The position numbers and the translations under genes were made by a program. Below, piece after piece: positions 1-14,562 of a DNA stretch of 64,000 bases; the stretch's first letter is position 1, and every line of letters begins with the position of its first letter. Below the pieces are notes generated by a model. It had not been told where the DNA came from and did no database searches. It was given only the letters and a program-made list of their open reading frames with translations. Origin of the DNA: Nocardioides xinjiangensis (GTDB lineage: Bacteria; Actinomycetota; Actinomycetes; Propionibacteriales; Nocardioidaceae); assembly GCF_017916455.1 (NCBI RefSeq), contig NZ_JAFMSY010000001.1:1-64000 (forward strand), given 5' to 3'.

Positions 1-128
1 GAACCAGAACATGACGTCAACGGGGCATAACAAACTAATTCGTCGACTAATCAAACACACTGTTGAGTTCTCAAACATCAGACGCACCCGTTCCTCGCCG
101 GCGTGGCCGGTCTGGTCGCGGGGCAACC
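1..128 (-). other. Pre-16S rRNA leader (5' end of an rRNA operon leaving the window)
   Basis: The minus strand at 51-80 carries the element TTTGAGAACTCAACAGTGTG, a string I recognise from conserved pre-16S leaders of actinobacteria, where it belongs to the antitermination/processing region. The 16S gene itself should begin just left of position 1 on the minus strand. No protein-coding gene is supported here; short reading frames are incidental. Confidence 0.75.
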
Positions 129-163
129 TGGACTACGTTACCGGGCGCGGATCTCACCGTCAA
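128..163 (-). promoter_or_regulatory. rRNA operon promoter
   Basis: On the minus strand a -35 TTGACG (163-158) is followed by a 17-nt spacer and a -10 TAACGT (140-135), predicting transcription from about 128 into the leader. The near-consensus sigma70-type architecture and position upstream of the pre-16S leader support a strong rrn promoter. The rest of the gap to mpg (164-320) shows only a small 6-bp GC hairpin at 237-250 that could end the mpg transcript. Confidence 0.7.
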
Positions 164-320
164 ACTCGTGAGCTCGGCGCTTCGGTGGTGGTCGCAGCTG
201 GTCTCCGCTTCAGCTGACCTTCGGGCCAGGAGGCGGCGCCGCTTGCGGCGACAGGTGAAACATTAGACGGTCCTCGGCGACGATGCAAAACCGGGGGTGC
301 CGTTGACGCATAACCGCAGG

Positions 321-4338
<4,018 letters not shown>

Positions 4339-4342
<4 letters not shown>

Positions 4343-5262
4343 GATCGCTCCAGCAGCCAGGCGAGCACGGCCTTCTGGGCGTGGCGGCGGTTCTCCGCCT
4401 CGTCCCAGACCACCGACTGTGGGCCCTCGATGACCTCCTCGGCGATCTCCTTGCCGCGGTAGGCCGGCAGGCAGTGCATCACGACGGCGTCGGGCGCGGC
4501 GTGCGCGAGCAGGTCGTCGGTCACGCCGTAGGGCGGGAAGACCCGCAGCCGCTCCTGCGCCTCCTCCTCGCGCCCCATGCTCACCCAGGAGTCGGTGACG
4601 ACGACGTCGGCGCCCTTCACCGCCTCCACCGCGTCGGTGGTGAGCTCCACCGAGCCGCCGGTGTCCTCGGCGATCTCCCGGGCCCGCGCGACCACGTGGG
4701 CGTCGGGGCTGTAGCCGTCGGGTGCCCCGACGACGACGTGCATCCCGGCGGACGCGCCGGCCAGCGCCCACGAGTTGCCCATGTTGCAGGCGCCGTCACC
4801 GACGAAGGCGACGCGCACGCCGGCCAGCCGCCCTTTGTGCTCGCGCACCGTCTGCAGGTCCGCGAGCAGCTGGCAGGGGTGGAAGTCGTCGGTCAGCGCG
4901 TTGAGCACCGGCACGCCGGCGTACGCCGCCATGGTGACGACGTCGCCCTGGTGGGCGGTGCGCCAGACGATCGCGGCGGCCTGCCTGCCGAGGATGCGGG
5001 CGACGTCCTCGACGCCCTCGCGCGAGCCCATGGCCGCGAGGCCCCCGTCGACCGTCATCGGGTTGCCGCCCAGCTCGGCGATGCCGGCCGCGAAAGACAC
5101 CTGGGTCCGCAGCGTGGGCCGGTCGAAGACCAGGGCGACGGTGCGCGGGCCGCGCAGCGGCTGGGCGTCGAAGGGCGCAGCCTTCATCCGGTCGGCCAGG
5201 TCGAGGACCTCGAGCAGCTCGGACGGCGAGAGGTCGTCGTCGCGGAGGAAGTGGCGCGTCAT
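4339..5262 (-). CDS. argF: Ornithine carbamoyltransferase
   Basis: Makes citrulline from ornithine and carbamoyl phosphate. The 307-aa protein keeps [19 protein letters not shown] and MHCLPAYRG (ornithine-side and catalytic Cys loop). The carbamoyl-phosphate loop, usually S-T-R-T-R, reads T-L-R-T-Q in the string [12 protein letters not shown] near residues 45-57. The operon context makes an ornithine substrate most likely, although acetyl- or succinylornithine carbamoyltransferases also show changes in this loop. ATGA overlap with the argD stop fixes the start. Confidence 0.9.
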
Positions 5263-6473
5263 CGGGTGGTCTCCGGGTTCGTGTGGGCGACCGCGGCGCG
5301 GGCGGCGTCGAGGATCGCGGGCAGGGCGGCGTCGAGCGCGTCGAGGTCGGCCGCGCTGATCACCAGCGGTGGCACGAAGCGCAGGCGGCTCGGACCGGTG
5401 GCGTTGAGGATGAAGCCGGCCGAGCGGCCGGCCGCGACGACCTCGGCGGCGTACGGGCCGTCGAGCTCGGCGCCGCGCATCAGTCCGGCGCCGGTCACCT
5501 CGACGACGCCGACCTGCCCTCGCAGCACGGCGGCCAGCTGCTCGCCGCGGGCGACGGCGGCGCCGAGCAGGCCGTCGGCCTCGATCGTGCGGAGGACGGC
5601 GAGCGCGGCCGCGGCGGCGACGGGGTTCCCGCCAAAGGTGGTGCCGTGGTTGCCCGGCTGCAGCAATGCGCCCGCCGGTCCCCTGGCGACGGTGGCGCCG
5701 ATGGGCATGCCGCCGCCGAGGCCCTTGGCCAGGGTGACCACGTCGGGCTCGACGCCCTCGAGGTGGTGGTGGGCGAACCAGGCTCCCGTGCGCCCGATGC
5801 CGGTCTGCACCTCGTCGAGCCACAGCAGCGCGCCGCTGCCGCGGGCGATCCGCTGGGCGGCGGCGAGGTAGTCCGGGGACGGGACGACGACGCCCGCCTC
5901 GCCCTGCACCGGCTCGAGCACGACCGCGGCGACCGTGTCGTCGACGGCCGCCTCGAGCGCGGCCACGTCGTCGTAGGGCACGAACGTGACCTCGCCGGGC
6001 AGCGGCGCGAACGGCTCGCGGTACGCGGCCTTGGAGGTGAGCGCGAGGGCTCCCATGGTGCGACCGTGGAACGAGCCCTCGGCTGCCACGAGCCGGGTGC
6101 GGCCGGTGCGGCGGGTCAGCTTGAGCGCCGCCTCGTTGGCCTCCGCGCCGGAGTTGCTGAGGAAGACGCGACCCTCGGACCAGCCGAGCAGGCCGAGCAG
6201 CTGCTCGGCGAGCGCCACCTGCGGCTCGGTGGCGAAGAAGTTGCTGACGTGCCCGAGCGTCGAGAGCTGGGTGGTGACCGCCTCGACGAGGGCGGGGTGG
6301 GCGTGCCCGAGGGAGTTCACGGCGATGCCGCCGAGCAGGTCGACGTACTCGCGGCCGTCGGCGTCCCAGACGTGGGCGCCCGCGCCGCGGACCAGCGCCA
6401 GCGCAGGCGGGCCGAAGGTGTTCATCACGGCGCCGGCGTAGCGCTCCTGGATGGTCGTGGCCGGTGCGTTCAC
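5259..6473 (-). CDS. argD: Acetylornithine aminotransferase
   Basis: PLP-dependent class III aminotransferase acting on N-acetylglutamate semialdehyde; 404 aa from GTG. The PLP-lysine region [15 protein letters not shown] and the preceding [18 protein letters not shown] are intact, as is the N-terminal [20 protein letters not shown] block. The GTG overlaps the argB stop (GTGA) and its own stop overlaps argF (ATGA). Confidence 0.95.
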   Translation of the reverse strand: MNAPATTIQERYAGAVMNTFGPPALALVRGAGAHVWDADGREYVDLLGGIAVNSLGHAHPALVEAVTTQLSTLGHVSNFFATEPQVALAEQLLGLLGWSEGRVFLSNSGAEANEAALKLTRRTGRTRLVAAEGSFHGRTMGALALTSKAAYREPFAPLPGEVTFVPYDDVAALEAAVDDTVAAVVLEPVQGEAGVVVPSPDYLAAAQRIARGSGALLWLDEVQTGIGRTGAWFAHHHLEGVEPDVVTLAKGLGGGMPIGATVARGPAGALLQPGNHGTTFGGNPVAAAAALAVLRTIEADGLLGAAVARGEQLAAVLRGQVGVVEVTGAGLMRGAELDGPYAAEVVAAGRSAGFILNATGPSRLRFVPPLVISAADLDALDAALPAILDAARAAVAHTNPETTR

Positions 6474-7426
6474 GACGCGTCCTCCGTGGCGTAGGGCTTG
6501 CGCAGCCGGGTGGTGGCGCCGGGCAGCACCTGCGTGCCGACGCCCTCGTCGGTGAAGATCTCGAGCAGGACGGCGTGCGGCTCGCGTCCGTCGACGACGG
6601 TGGCGCGCGGGACTCCCCCGGTCACCGCCTCGTAGCAGGCCTGCATCTTCGGGACCATGCCGGCGTCGAGGCTGGGCAGCATCTCGCCCAACGCCTCCGG
6701 GCTGATCTCCTGGATGAGGTCGTCGGAGTTGCCGTAGTCGCGGTAGAGGCCCTCCACGTCGGTGAGCACCAGGAGCTTCTCGGCGCCGAGCGCGACGGCC
6801 AGCGCGGCGGCGGCCGTGTCGGCGTTGACGTTGTGGACCCGGCCGTGGACGTCGGGGGCGACGGAGCTCACGACCGGAACCCGCCCGGCCTCGATGAGGT
6901 CGAGGACGGCCTCGGGGCGCACGTCGGCCACCTCGCCCACCAGGCCGAGGTCGACCTCTTCGCCGTCGACCGTCGTGCTCGTGGGACGCGCGGTGAAGAG
7001 GCCGGCGTCCTCCCCGGACAGGCCGACGGCCAGCGCGCCGTGCTGGTTCACCAGGCCGACCAGCTCGCGCTGCACCTGGCCGACGAGCACCATCCGCACG
7101 ACGTCCATCGCCTCGGGCGTGGTGACGCGCAGGCCGCCGCGGAACTCCGACTCGATGCCGAGCTTGTCGAGCATCCGGGAGATCTGCGGTCCGCCGCCGT
7201 GGACGACGACCGGCTTGAAGCCGGCGAACCGGAGGAAGGCGATGTCCTCGGCGAAGGCGACCTTGAGCGAGTCGTCGGTCATCGCGTTGCCGCCGTACTT
7301 CACCACGATGGTCCGGCCGTGGTAGCGCTTGAGCCACGGCAGGGCGGCGGCGAGCGTGCGGGCCTTGGCGGGGTCGGGCCGCCTGGGGTGCTGGTCGACG
7401 GTGGGCTCGGTGCTGGTCGGGCTCAT
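6470..7426 (-). CDS. argB: Acetylglutamate kinase
   Basis: Phosphorylates N-acetylglutamate; in pathways with ArgJ it is usually the arginine-feedback point. The 318-aa amino-acid-kinase-fold protein shows [32 protein letters not shown] and [13 protein letters not shown]. It has an N-terminal extension of about 20 residues, as expected of arginine-sensitive enzymes, but sensitivity is not provable from sequence alone. ATGA overlap with argJ. Confidence 0.95.
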   Translation of the reverse strand: MSPTSTEPTVDQHPRRPDPAKARTLAAALPWLKRYHGRTIVVKYGGNAMTDDSLKVAFAEDIAFLRFAGFKPVVVHGGGPQISRMLDKLGIESEFRGGLRVTTPEAMDVVRMVLVGQVQRELVGLVNQHGALAVGLSGEDAGLFTARPTSTTVDGEEVDLGLVGEVADVRPEAVLDLIEAGRVPVVSSVAPDVHGRVHNVNADTAAAALAVALGAEKLLVLTDVEGLYRDYGNSDDLIQEISPEALGEMLPSLDAGMVPKMQACYEAVTGGVPRATVVDGREPHAVLLEIFTDEGVGTQVLPGATTRLRKPYATEDAS

Positions 7427-8573
7427 GAGCTGTAGGCGCTGTTCTCGTGGACGTAGGCGTGGGTGAGGTCGTTGGTCCAGACGGTGGCGCGGGCGTCACC
7501 GGACTTGAGGTCGATGGTCACCGTGACCTCGCGCCCGGTCAGGTCGACGCCGGCTGGGTCCTCGGCCGGGGTGGACTGCCGGCAGACCCAGACGCCGTTC
7601 ATCGCGACGTCGAGGTCCGCGGGGTCGAACTGCGCGCTGGTCGTGCCGATGGAGGCGAGCACGCGGCCCCAGTTGGGGTCGTTGCCGAAGATCGCGGCCT
7701 TGAACAGGTTGCTGCGCGCGACGCTGCGGCCTACCTCGACGGCGTCCTCCTCCGACGCCGCGTGGACGGTGGTGATCGCGATCTCGTGGTCGGCGCCCTC
7801 TGCGTCCTGGAGCAGCTGCATGGCCAGGTCGGCGCAGGCCTGGGTGAGGGCGGCGGTGAAGTCCTCGGGCGTCGGCGTGATGCCGCTGGCCCCGCTGGCC
7901 ATGACGGTGACGGTGTCGTTGGTCGACATGCAGCCGTCGGAGTCGAGGCGGTCGAAGGTGACGCGGGTCGCGGCCCGGAGCGCGGCGTCGAGGTCGCTCG
8001 CGGGCACCACGGCGTCGGTGGTGAGCACGACGAGCATCGTGGCCAGCTGCGGGGCGAGCATCCCGGCGCCCTTGGCCATGCCCCCGATCGACCACCCGGC
8101 GCCCTCGACGACGGTGTTCTTGCTGACCGAGTCGGTGGTCATGATCGCCTCCGCCGCCGCTGCTCCCCCGTCGGCGGACAGCGCGGCGGTGGCGGCCTCG
8201 ACCCCCTCGAGCAGGTCGTCGCGGTCGTTGGCGAGCCCGATGAGGCCGGTGGAGCACACCACGACGTCGATCGCGCCGATGCCGAGGCCCTCGGCGACCT
8301 TCTCGGCGACCGCGTGCGTGGTCTGGAAGCCGTCCGGACCGGTGTAGCAGTTGGCGCCGCCGGAGTTGAGGACGACGGCGCGCACGACGCCGTCCTTGAC
8401 GACCTCCTGGCTCCACAGCACGGGGTTGGCCTTGCAGCGGTTGGTCGTGAAGACGGTGGCCGAGTCGTGGGCGGGGCCCTCGTTGACGACCAGGGCGAGG
8501 TCCGGGGCGCCGGTGGACTTGAGTCCGGCCGCGACGCCGGCGGCGGTGAAGCCGCTGGGGTGGGTGACGCTCA

Positions 8574-8574
<1 letters not shown>
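7423..8574 (-). CDS. argJ: Bifunctional ornithine acetyltransferase/N-acetylglutamate synthase
   Basis: Recycles the acetyl group from acetylornithine to glutamate, which explains the absence of a classical argA or argE here. The 383-aa precursor contains the self-cleavage site region [17 protein letters not shown], where family members cut before the Thr of ATML to give alpha and beta chains. [15 protein letters not shown] is also conserved. Start overlaps the argC stop by one base (TGATG). Confidence 0.95.
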
Positions 8575-9677
<1,103 letters not shown>

Positions 9678-9690
9678 CTACGGTGCAGGG

Positions 9691-10506
9691 GTGAGCACAC
9701 CTCCCACCCGCCTGTCCCCCGACGCCTACCTCGACCACCTCCGCAGGGAGTCCGCGCGCTTCCGCGAGGTGCTCACGGACTGCGACCCCGCCGCCGGTGT
9801 CCCGTCGTGCCCCGACTGGGACGCCGCGGACCTGCTGTGGCACCTCGCCACCGTGCAGAGGTGGTGGACCGAGGTGCTGCGCGCCCGACCCGCGCGACCC
9901 GACGAGATCGACCCGCCTCGTCCCGGGACGTACGACGAGCTGCTCACCACCTACGACGACTGGTCGCGCGGGCTGGCAGAGGTGCTCGAGGCCGCGGACT
10001 CCGCCGACGAGGCGTGGAACTGGTCCGACGACCACACGGTCGGCTTCATCCTGCGACGGCAGGCCCACGAGGCGCTGGTCCACCGGGTCGACGCCGAGCA
10101 GGCGGCGGGCGTGGCCAGCGAGCTCGACCCCGTGCTCGCCGCGGACGGCGTCCACGAGTGCCTCGACGTGATGTACGGCGGGATGCCCGCTTGGGGGTCG
10201 TGGGAGCCGGGCGAGGGCCTGGTCCGGGTGGACGTCACCGACACCGGGCACGGGTTCTGGCTGCGGCTGGGCACGTTCTCCGGCACCGACCCCGACAGCG
10301 GGACGTCGTACGCCGACGAGGAGGACTTCCACGTCGTGCCGGCGCCGGAGGACGAGGACACGGAGCCCGACGTGGTCGTCGACGGGACGGCGCAGGCGCT
10401 CGACCTGTGGCTCTGGAGCCGGGCCGACGACACGGAGGTCTCCGCCGCGGGCGACCCGGACGTCCTGGCGCGGTTCCGTGCGGTCGTGACCTCGCCGATC
10501 ACCTGA
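9691..10506 (+). CDS. Maleylpyruvate isomerase/DinB-like mycothiol-dependent family protein
   Basis: A 271-aa protein with the N-terminal helical metal-binding fold of the mycothiol-dependent maleylpyruvate isomerase family: CPDWDAADLLWHLATVQRWW, a conserved FILRRQAHEALVHRVDAEQA with likely metal His/Asp/Glu ligands, and a C-terminal domain DLWLWSR. The substrate is unknown; many members are unassigned mycothiol S-transferases. A -10 TACGGT (9679-9684) ends 6 nt before the GTG start, indicating a leaderless transcript divergent from argC. Confidence 0.75.
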   Translation: MSTPPTRLSPDAYLDHLRRESARFREVLTDCDPAAGVPSCPDWDAADLLWHLATVQRWWTEVLRARPARPDEIDPPRPGTYDELLTTYDDWSRGLAEVLEAADSADEAWNWSDDHTVGFILRRQAHEALVHRVDAEQAAGVASELDPVLAADGVHECLDVMYGGMPAWGSWEPGEGLVRVDVTDTGHGFWLRLGTFSGTDPDSGTSYADEEDFHVVPAPEDEDTEPDVVVDGTAQALDLWLWSRADDTEVSAAGDPDVLARFRAVVTSPIT

Positions 10507-10579
10507 TCGCCCGCGCCTGCAACCTTCTGCTCCCGCACGACGTCTCCTCTGCCGACGCCACGAAGAGGGAGGCCGCACC

Positions 10580-11998
10580 ATGACCCGCACCCGCACGACC
10601 ACCGCTGCCCTGGCCTGCGCCCTGCTGGGCGCCACGCTGTCGGTGACCGCCACGCCGTCCGCCGGGGCGGCTGCGACGACGTGCCAGGGCAGGCCGGTCA
10701 CGGTCGTGGGCACCGGCACGGAGGGGGATGACGTCCTCCTGGTCGAGGCCGTCCCGGACGCGGGCCCCACGGCGTACGACGGCAAGGGAGGCGACGACCT
10801 CATCTGCATCCGCTCGGGGCTGCAGGACGAGATCTACACGATCACGGTGAGCGCGGGAGCGGGCGACGACACGGTCGTCAACGAGGTGTCGGACGACGAC
10901 GTGTGGGTCACCACGGTGCTGGGCGCGGGATCGGACACCTACGTCGGGCTCGATCGCGCCATCCCGGACGACCCGAAGGCCTCGCCGTTCCACGAGACGG
11001 TCTTCGCCGGCGAGCACGACCTTACCCACGCGGGCCTCGGCGAGACGCTCGACACCGAGCCGGACACGATCGACACCGGGGCGGGCGAGGACGTCGTCCA
11101 CTCCGGTTCGACCGCGCCGGGCGCGACCAACGGCGACGTCGTCCGCCTCGGCCCGGGAGCCGACCGCCTGAGCTGGGGCGGCGAGCAGACCGGTGTCCTC
11201 GACACGGGTGCCGGTGGCGACCACCTGGAGGTCCACCCCGGCTGGCAGGGCACCGACGTGGCCGTCGACGCCGCGGCCGGCGTGGCGACCGTCGACGGCC
11301 GGTCGGTCCTGCGGTGGACGGGCGAGGTCGCCACCTACACCCTGATGCTGGACAACCCGGTCGTGTCGTTCGTCGGCTCCGACGCCGACGAGTCCCTCTA
11401 CCTGTCCGCGGCGGCCTCCACCCCGCCTGCGGCGGGCACGGGCCGCCGTTCCGTGTCGATGGGCGCGGGCGACGACCACCTCCGTCTCGGCGTCCGTGGC
11501 TCCGGATCCGTCGACGGGGGGCCGGGACGGGACACGTACAGCTCCACCGGCTGCGGACGGGCGCACGTCACCTTCGGTGGGTCCTTCGTCTGCACGCCGT
11601 CCGACGAGCAGTCCACCTACGCGTTCGCGTTCGACCGGTGGGAGGACCTCCTCGTCGGGGGCGGCGCCGTGACGGTGGTCGGCAGCCCGCGCGCGGAGAA
11701 GGTCAAGGTCGTCGCCACCCGCATCCGGGTGCGTGGGCTCGGCGGGGACGACGTGCTCAACGCCAACGCCGTCCAGGGCCCCGGTCGGCCGGTGGTCCTG
11801 TCGGGCGGCCGTGGCGACGACCGCGTGGTCGGCAGCTACGCCCGGGACCGGCTCCTGGGCGGACGCGGTGACGACAAGCTGTTCGGCGACTCCCGTGGCG
11901 ACGACATCCTGGGGGGACCGGGTCGTGACCGCGCCTTCGGACAGCACGGGCGCGACCGGTGCGTCGCGGAGGAGCGCCGCTCCTGCGAGCGGCGCTGA
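10580..11998 (+). CDS. Secreted RTX-like calcium-binding repeat protein
   Basis: A 472-aa exported protein with a clear signal peptide (Arg-rich start, hydrophobic stretch to TPSAGAAA). A Ser/Asp/Gly-rich beta-structured body follows. The C-terminal 90 residues carry hemolysin-type nonapeptide-like repeats GGDDVL, GGRGDDR, GGRGDDKLFG and GPGRDR, which bind Ca2+ in RTX proteins. Paired Cys at the very end (DRCVAEERRSC) may form a disulfide. Function is unknown. An SD-like GAGGGAGG lies about 8 nt before the ATG. Confidence 0.75.
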   Translation: MTRTRTTTAALACALLGATLSVTATPSAGAAATTCQGRPVTVVGTGTEGDDVLLVEAVPDAGPTAYDGKGGDDLICIRSGLQDEIYTITVSAGAGDDTVVNEVSDDDVWVTTVLGAGSDTYVGLDRAIPDDPKASPFHETVFAGEHDLTHAGLGETLDTEPDTIDTGAGEDVVHSGSTAPGATNGDVVRLGPGADRLSWGGEQTGVLDTGAGGDHLEVHPGWQGTDVAVDAAAGVATVDGRSVLRWTGEVATYTLMLDNPVVSFVGSDADESLYLSAAASTPPAAGTGRRSVSMGAGDDHLRLGVRGSGSVDGGPGRDTYSSTGCGRAHVTFGGSFVCTPSDEQSTYAFAFDRWEDLLVGGGAVTVVGSPRAEKVKVVATRIRVRGLGGDDVLNANAVQGPGRPVVLSGGRGDDRVVGSYARDRLLGGRGDDKLFGDSRGDDILGGPGRDRAFGQHGRDRCVAEERRSCERR

Positions 11999-12030
11999 CC
12001 ACCGGCGGGACGAGCACCAGACGTGCGCAC

Positions 12031-12062
12031 CGGGCCTCGAGTCCCAGGGGATTCGAGGCCCG
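12031..12062. terminator. Bidirectional hairpin between convergent genes
   Basis: Perfect 10-bp inverted repeat CGGGCCTCGA/TCGAGGCCCG with a 12-nt loop in the gap between the RTX-like gene and pheT. There is no T-run, typical of GC-rich actinobacterial terminators. Confidence 0.5.
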
Positions 12063-12071
12063 CGGCCGTCG

Positions 12072-14561
12072 TCACGCGCGCTGCGTGGCGCCCGTCCGCT
12101 CGGCGGCGAGCGCGACGGCGGAGTCACGCGCCGCGGCCGCCTCGCCCTCCTTCAGCGTCCGGTCCGGCGCCCGGAACCGCAGGGCGTAGGCCAGCGACTT
12201 CCGGCCCGGCCCGACCTGCTCGCCGGTGTAGACGTCGAAGAGGCGGATCGACTCCAGCAGCTCGCCGGCGCCCTCGCGCAGCGCCTGCTCGACCTCCGCC
12301 GCGGGGACCCCGGTGTCGACCACGAGGGCGACGTCCTCCTTGGCGACCGGGTAGGAGGAGAAGCTCGGCGCCCGCCGGAGGTCGACGGCCCGCGCCATGA
12401 GCAGGTCGAGGTCGACCTCGGCTGCCACCGAGCGCTTCGGCAGGCCGAACGCCTGGCAGACCGTGGGGTGCACCTCGCCCGCGTGGCCGACGACCTCGCC
12501 GTCGACGGACAGCTCCGCGCAGCGGCCGGGGTGCCAGGGAGCGAGCTCGACGGCGGAGGCCGTGACCTCGAGGCCCAACGCCGCGGCGACGGAGCGGACC
12601 GCCTCGACGGCGTCGGCCCACGTGACCGGCCGGGACTCGCCCCACCAGCCGCCCGAGTCCGCGTCACCGGCCGCGACGACCGCCAGGTGGAGCGGCTGGG
12701 CCGGCAGGGCGGCGTCGAGCGCCGCGAACTCCTCGTCCGTGGGACGGCGGTCGACCGGGAGGATCGCCGCCGGACCGGCGTGCCGGGGCAGCGTGACGGT
12801 GGCGGTCTCGAAGATCGCCACGTCGTCGTTGCCGTGGCCGACGTTCTTGCCGGCCGTGCGGAGCAGGCCCGGGAGGAGCGTCGAGGTGAGGAAGCCGGCC
12901 TCGGCGTTGAGCGGGTTGGACAGCTCGAGCAGGTCGCGCCGCGGGTCGTCGGCGGTGAGGCCGAGGTCGTCGAGGTCCGACGCGCCGACGAACGGGAAGC
13001 TCACGACCTCCACGAAGCCCTCGCCCGCGAGCGTGCGCCCGATGCGGCGACGCAGCCGCTGCGCGCGCGTCAGGCCGCGACCGGACGGCGGGGTCGGCAG
13101 GACGGAGGGGATCGCGTCGTAGCCGACGAGTCGGATGACCTCCTCGGTGAGGTCCTGGGGGTCGGTGAGGTCGGGGCGCCACGGCGGCGGCACGACCTCG
13201 ACGTCCGCTCCGTCGGCGTCGACGCGGCATCCCACCGCCTGCAGCGAGGCGACGACCGTCCGGGAGTCGATCGGTAGGCCGGCCACGCGCTGCGGCAGGT
13301 CGGCCGCCATCCGGATCGCGGGCACCGCGGGCGGGGAGCCGACGACGGTGACTCCGGGGTGGGCTTGGCCGCCGCCGTGCTCGACGAGGAGCTCGACGAC
13401 GCGGTCGGCCGCGGCCTCGCAGATCGTCGGGTCGACGCCGCGCTCGTTGCGCCGGCCGGCCTCGGAGGTGATCTTGTGGCGACGACCGGTGCGGAACATC
13501 GACACGGCGTCCCAGTGGGCGGCCTCGACGAGGATCGAGGTCGTCGAGCCCGACATCTCCGTGGTCTCGCCACCCATGACGCCGCCGAGCCCGATGATGC
13601 CGGAGTCGTCGGTGACCACGAGGTCGGCGGGGTCCAGCTCGCGGGTCGTGCCGTCGAGGGTCGTCAGCCGCTCACCCTCGCGCGCCCGGCGTACGACGAT
13701 CGCGCCCTGGACCTTGTCGGCGTCGTAGCCGTGGATGGGGCGGCCGGTCTCGAGCATCACGTAGTTGGTGACGTCGACGGCCAGGGAGATCGGCCGCATC
13801 CCGGCGGCGGTGATGCGCCGCACCATGAAGTCGGGCGTGGGTGCGGTCGGGTCGAATCCGGTGACCTTGCGGGCGACGAAGACCGGGCAGCCGGCGGGGT
13901 CCTCGACGACGACCGGGTGGCCGTCCGCGTTGGGCGCCGGGGTGTCGCGGACCGCTGGGTCGCGGAAGCGGTCGGCGCCCTCGACGGAGACCAGCGCCTC
14001 GCGCGCGATGCCCCGCAGCGACAGCGCGTAGGCGCGGTCGGGGTTGACCTCGAGCTCGATGACCTCCTCGTCGAGCCCGAGCACCGGGCGGACGTCCTGT
14101 CCCGGCTCGCCTGCGTCGGGGGGCAGCACGATGATGCCGTCGTGGTCCTCACCGAGGCCGAGCTCGCGGGCCGAGCAGATCATGCCGGCGGAGAGGTGGC
14201 CGTAGGTCTTGCGCGCACCGATCGCGAAGCCGCCGGGCAGCACGCCGCCGGGCAGCACGGTGACCACGAGGTCGCCGGGCGCGAAGTTGTGCGCTCCGCA
14301 GACGATGCCCTGCGGCTCGCCGGTCCCGTTGGCGTCGCCGACGTCGACGGTGCACCAGTTGATGGTCTTGCCGTTCTTCTGCGGCTCGGGCTCCATGGTG
14401 AGCACGCGCCCGATCACCAGCGGGCCGGTGATCTCGCGGCCCGGGCTCTCCACGGCCTCGAGCTTGAGGCCGGTGAGCGTGAGCCGACGGGTCAGCTCGT
14501 CGGTGGTGACGTGCGCGGGCACGTCGACGTAGTCCTTGATCCAGGACAGCGGCGCCTTCAT
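12072..14561 (-). CDS. pheT: Phenylalanyl-tRNA synthetase beta subunit
   Basis: 829-aa beta chain of the heterotetrameric PheRS. The N-terminal EMAP/OB tRNA-binding-like domain (residues about 40-150), B3/B4 editing domain, B5 domain, catalytic-like core and C-terminal anticodon-binding FDX-ACB domain (SYPVAKEDVALVVD near residue 735) follow in normal order. Starts one base after the pheS stop, so the two form an operon. Confidence 0.96.
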   Translation of the reverse strand: MKAPLSWIKDYVDVPAHVTTDELTRRLTLTGLKLEAVESPGREITGPLVIGRVLTMEPEPQKNGKTINWCTVDVGDANGTGEPQGIVCGAHNFAPGDLVVTVLPGGVLPGGFAIGARKTYGHLSAGMICSARELGLGEDHDGIIVLPPDAGEPGQDVRPVLGLDEEVIELEVNPDRAYALSLRGIAREALVSVEGADRFRDPAVRDTPAPNADGHPVVVEDPAGCPVFVARKVTGFDPTAPTPDFMVRRITAAGMRPISLAVDVTNYVMLETGRPIHGYDADKVQGAIVVRRAREGERLTTLDGTTRELDPADLVVTDDSGIIGLGGVMGGETTEMSGSTTSILVEAAHWDAVSMFRTGRRHKITSEAGRRNERGVDPTICEAAADRVVELLVEHGGGQAHPGVTVVGSPPAVPAIRMAADLPQRVAGLPIDSRTVVASLQAVGCRVDADGADVEVVPPPWRPDLTDPQDLTEEVIRLVGYDAIPSVLPTPPSGRGLTRAQRLRRRIGRTLAGEGFVEVVSFPFVGASDLDDLGLTADDPRRDLLELSNPLNAEAGFLTSTLLPGLLRTAGKNVGHGNDDVAIFETATVTLPRHAGPAAILPVDRRPTDEEFAALDAALPAQPLHLAVVAAGDADSGGWWGESRPVTWADAVEAVRSVAAALGLEVTASAVELAPWHPGRCAELSVDGEVVGHAGEVHPTVCQAFGLPKRSVAAEVDLDLLMARAVDLRRAPSFSSYPVAKEDVALVVDTGVPAAEVEQALREGAGELLESIRLFDVYTGEQVGPGRKSLAYALRFRAPDRTLKEGEAAAARDSAVALAAERTGATQRA

Positions 14562-14562
14562 C

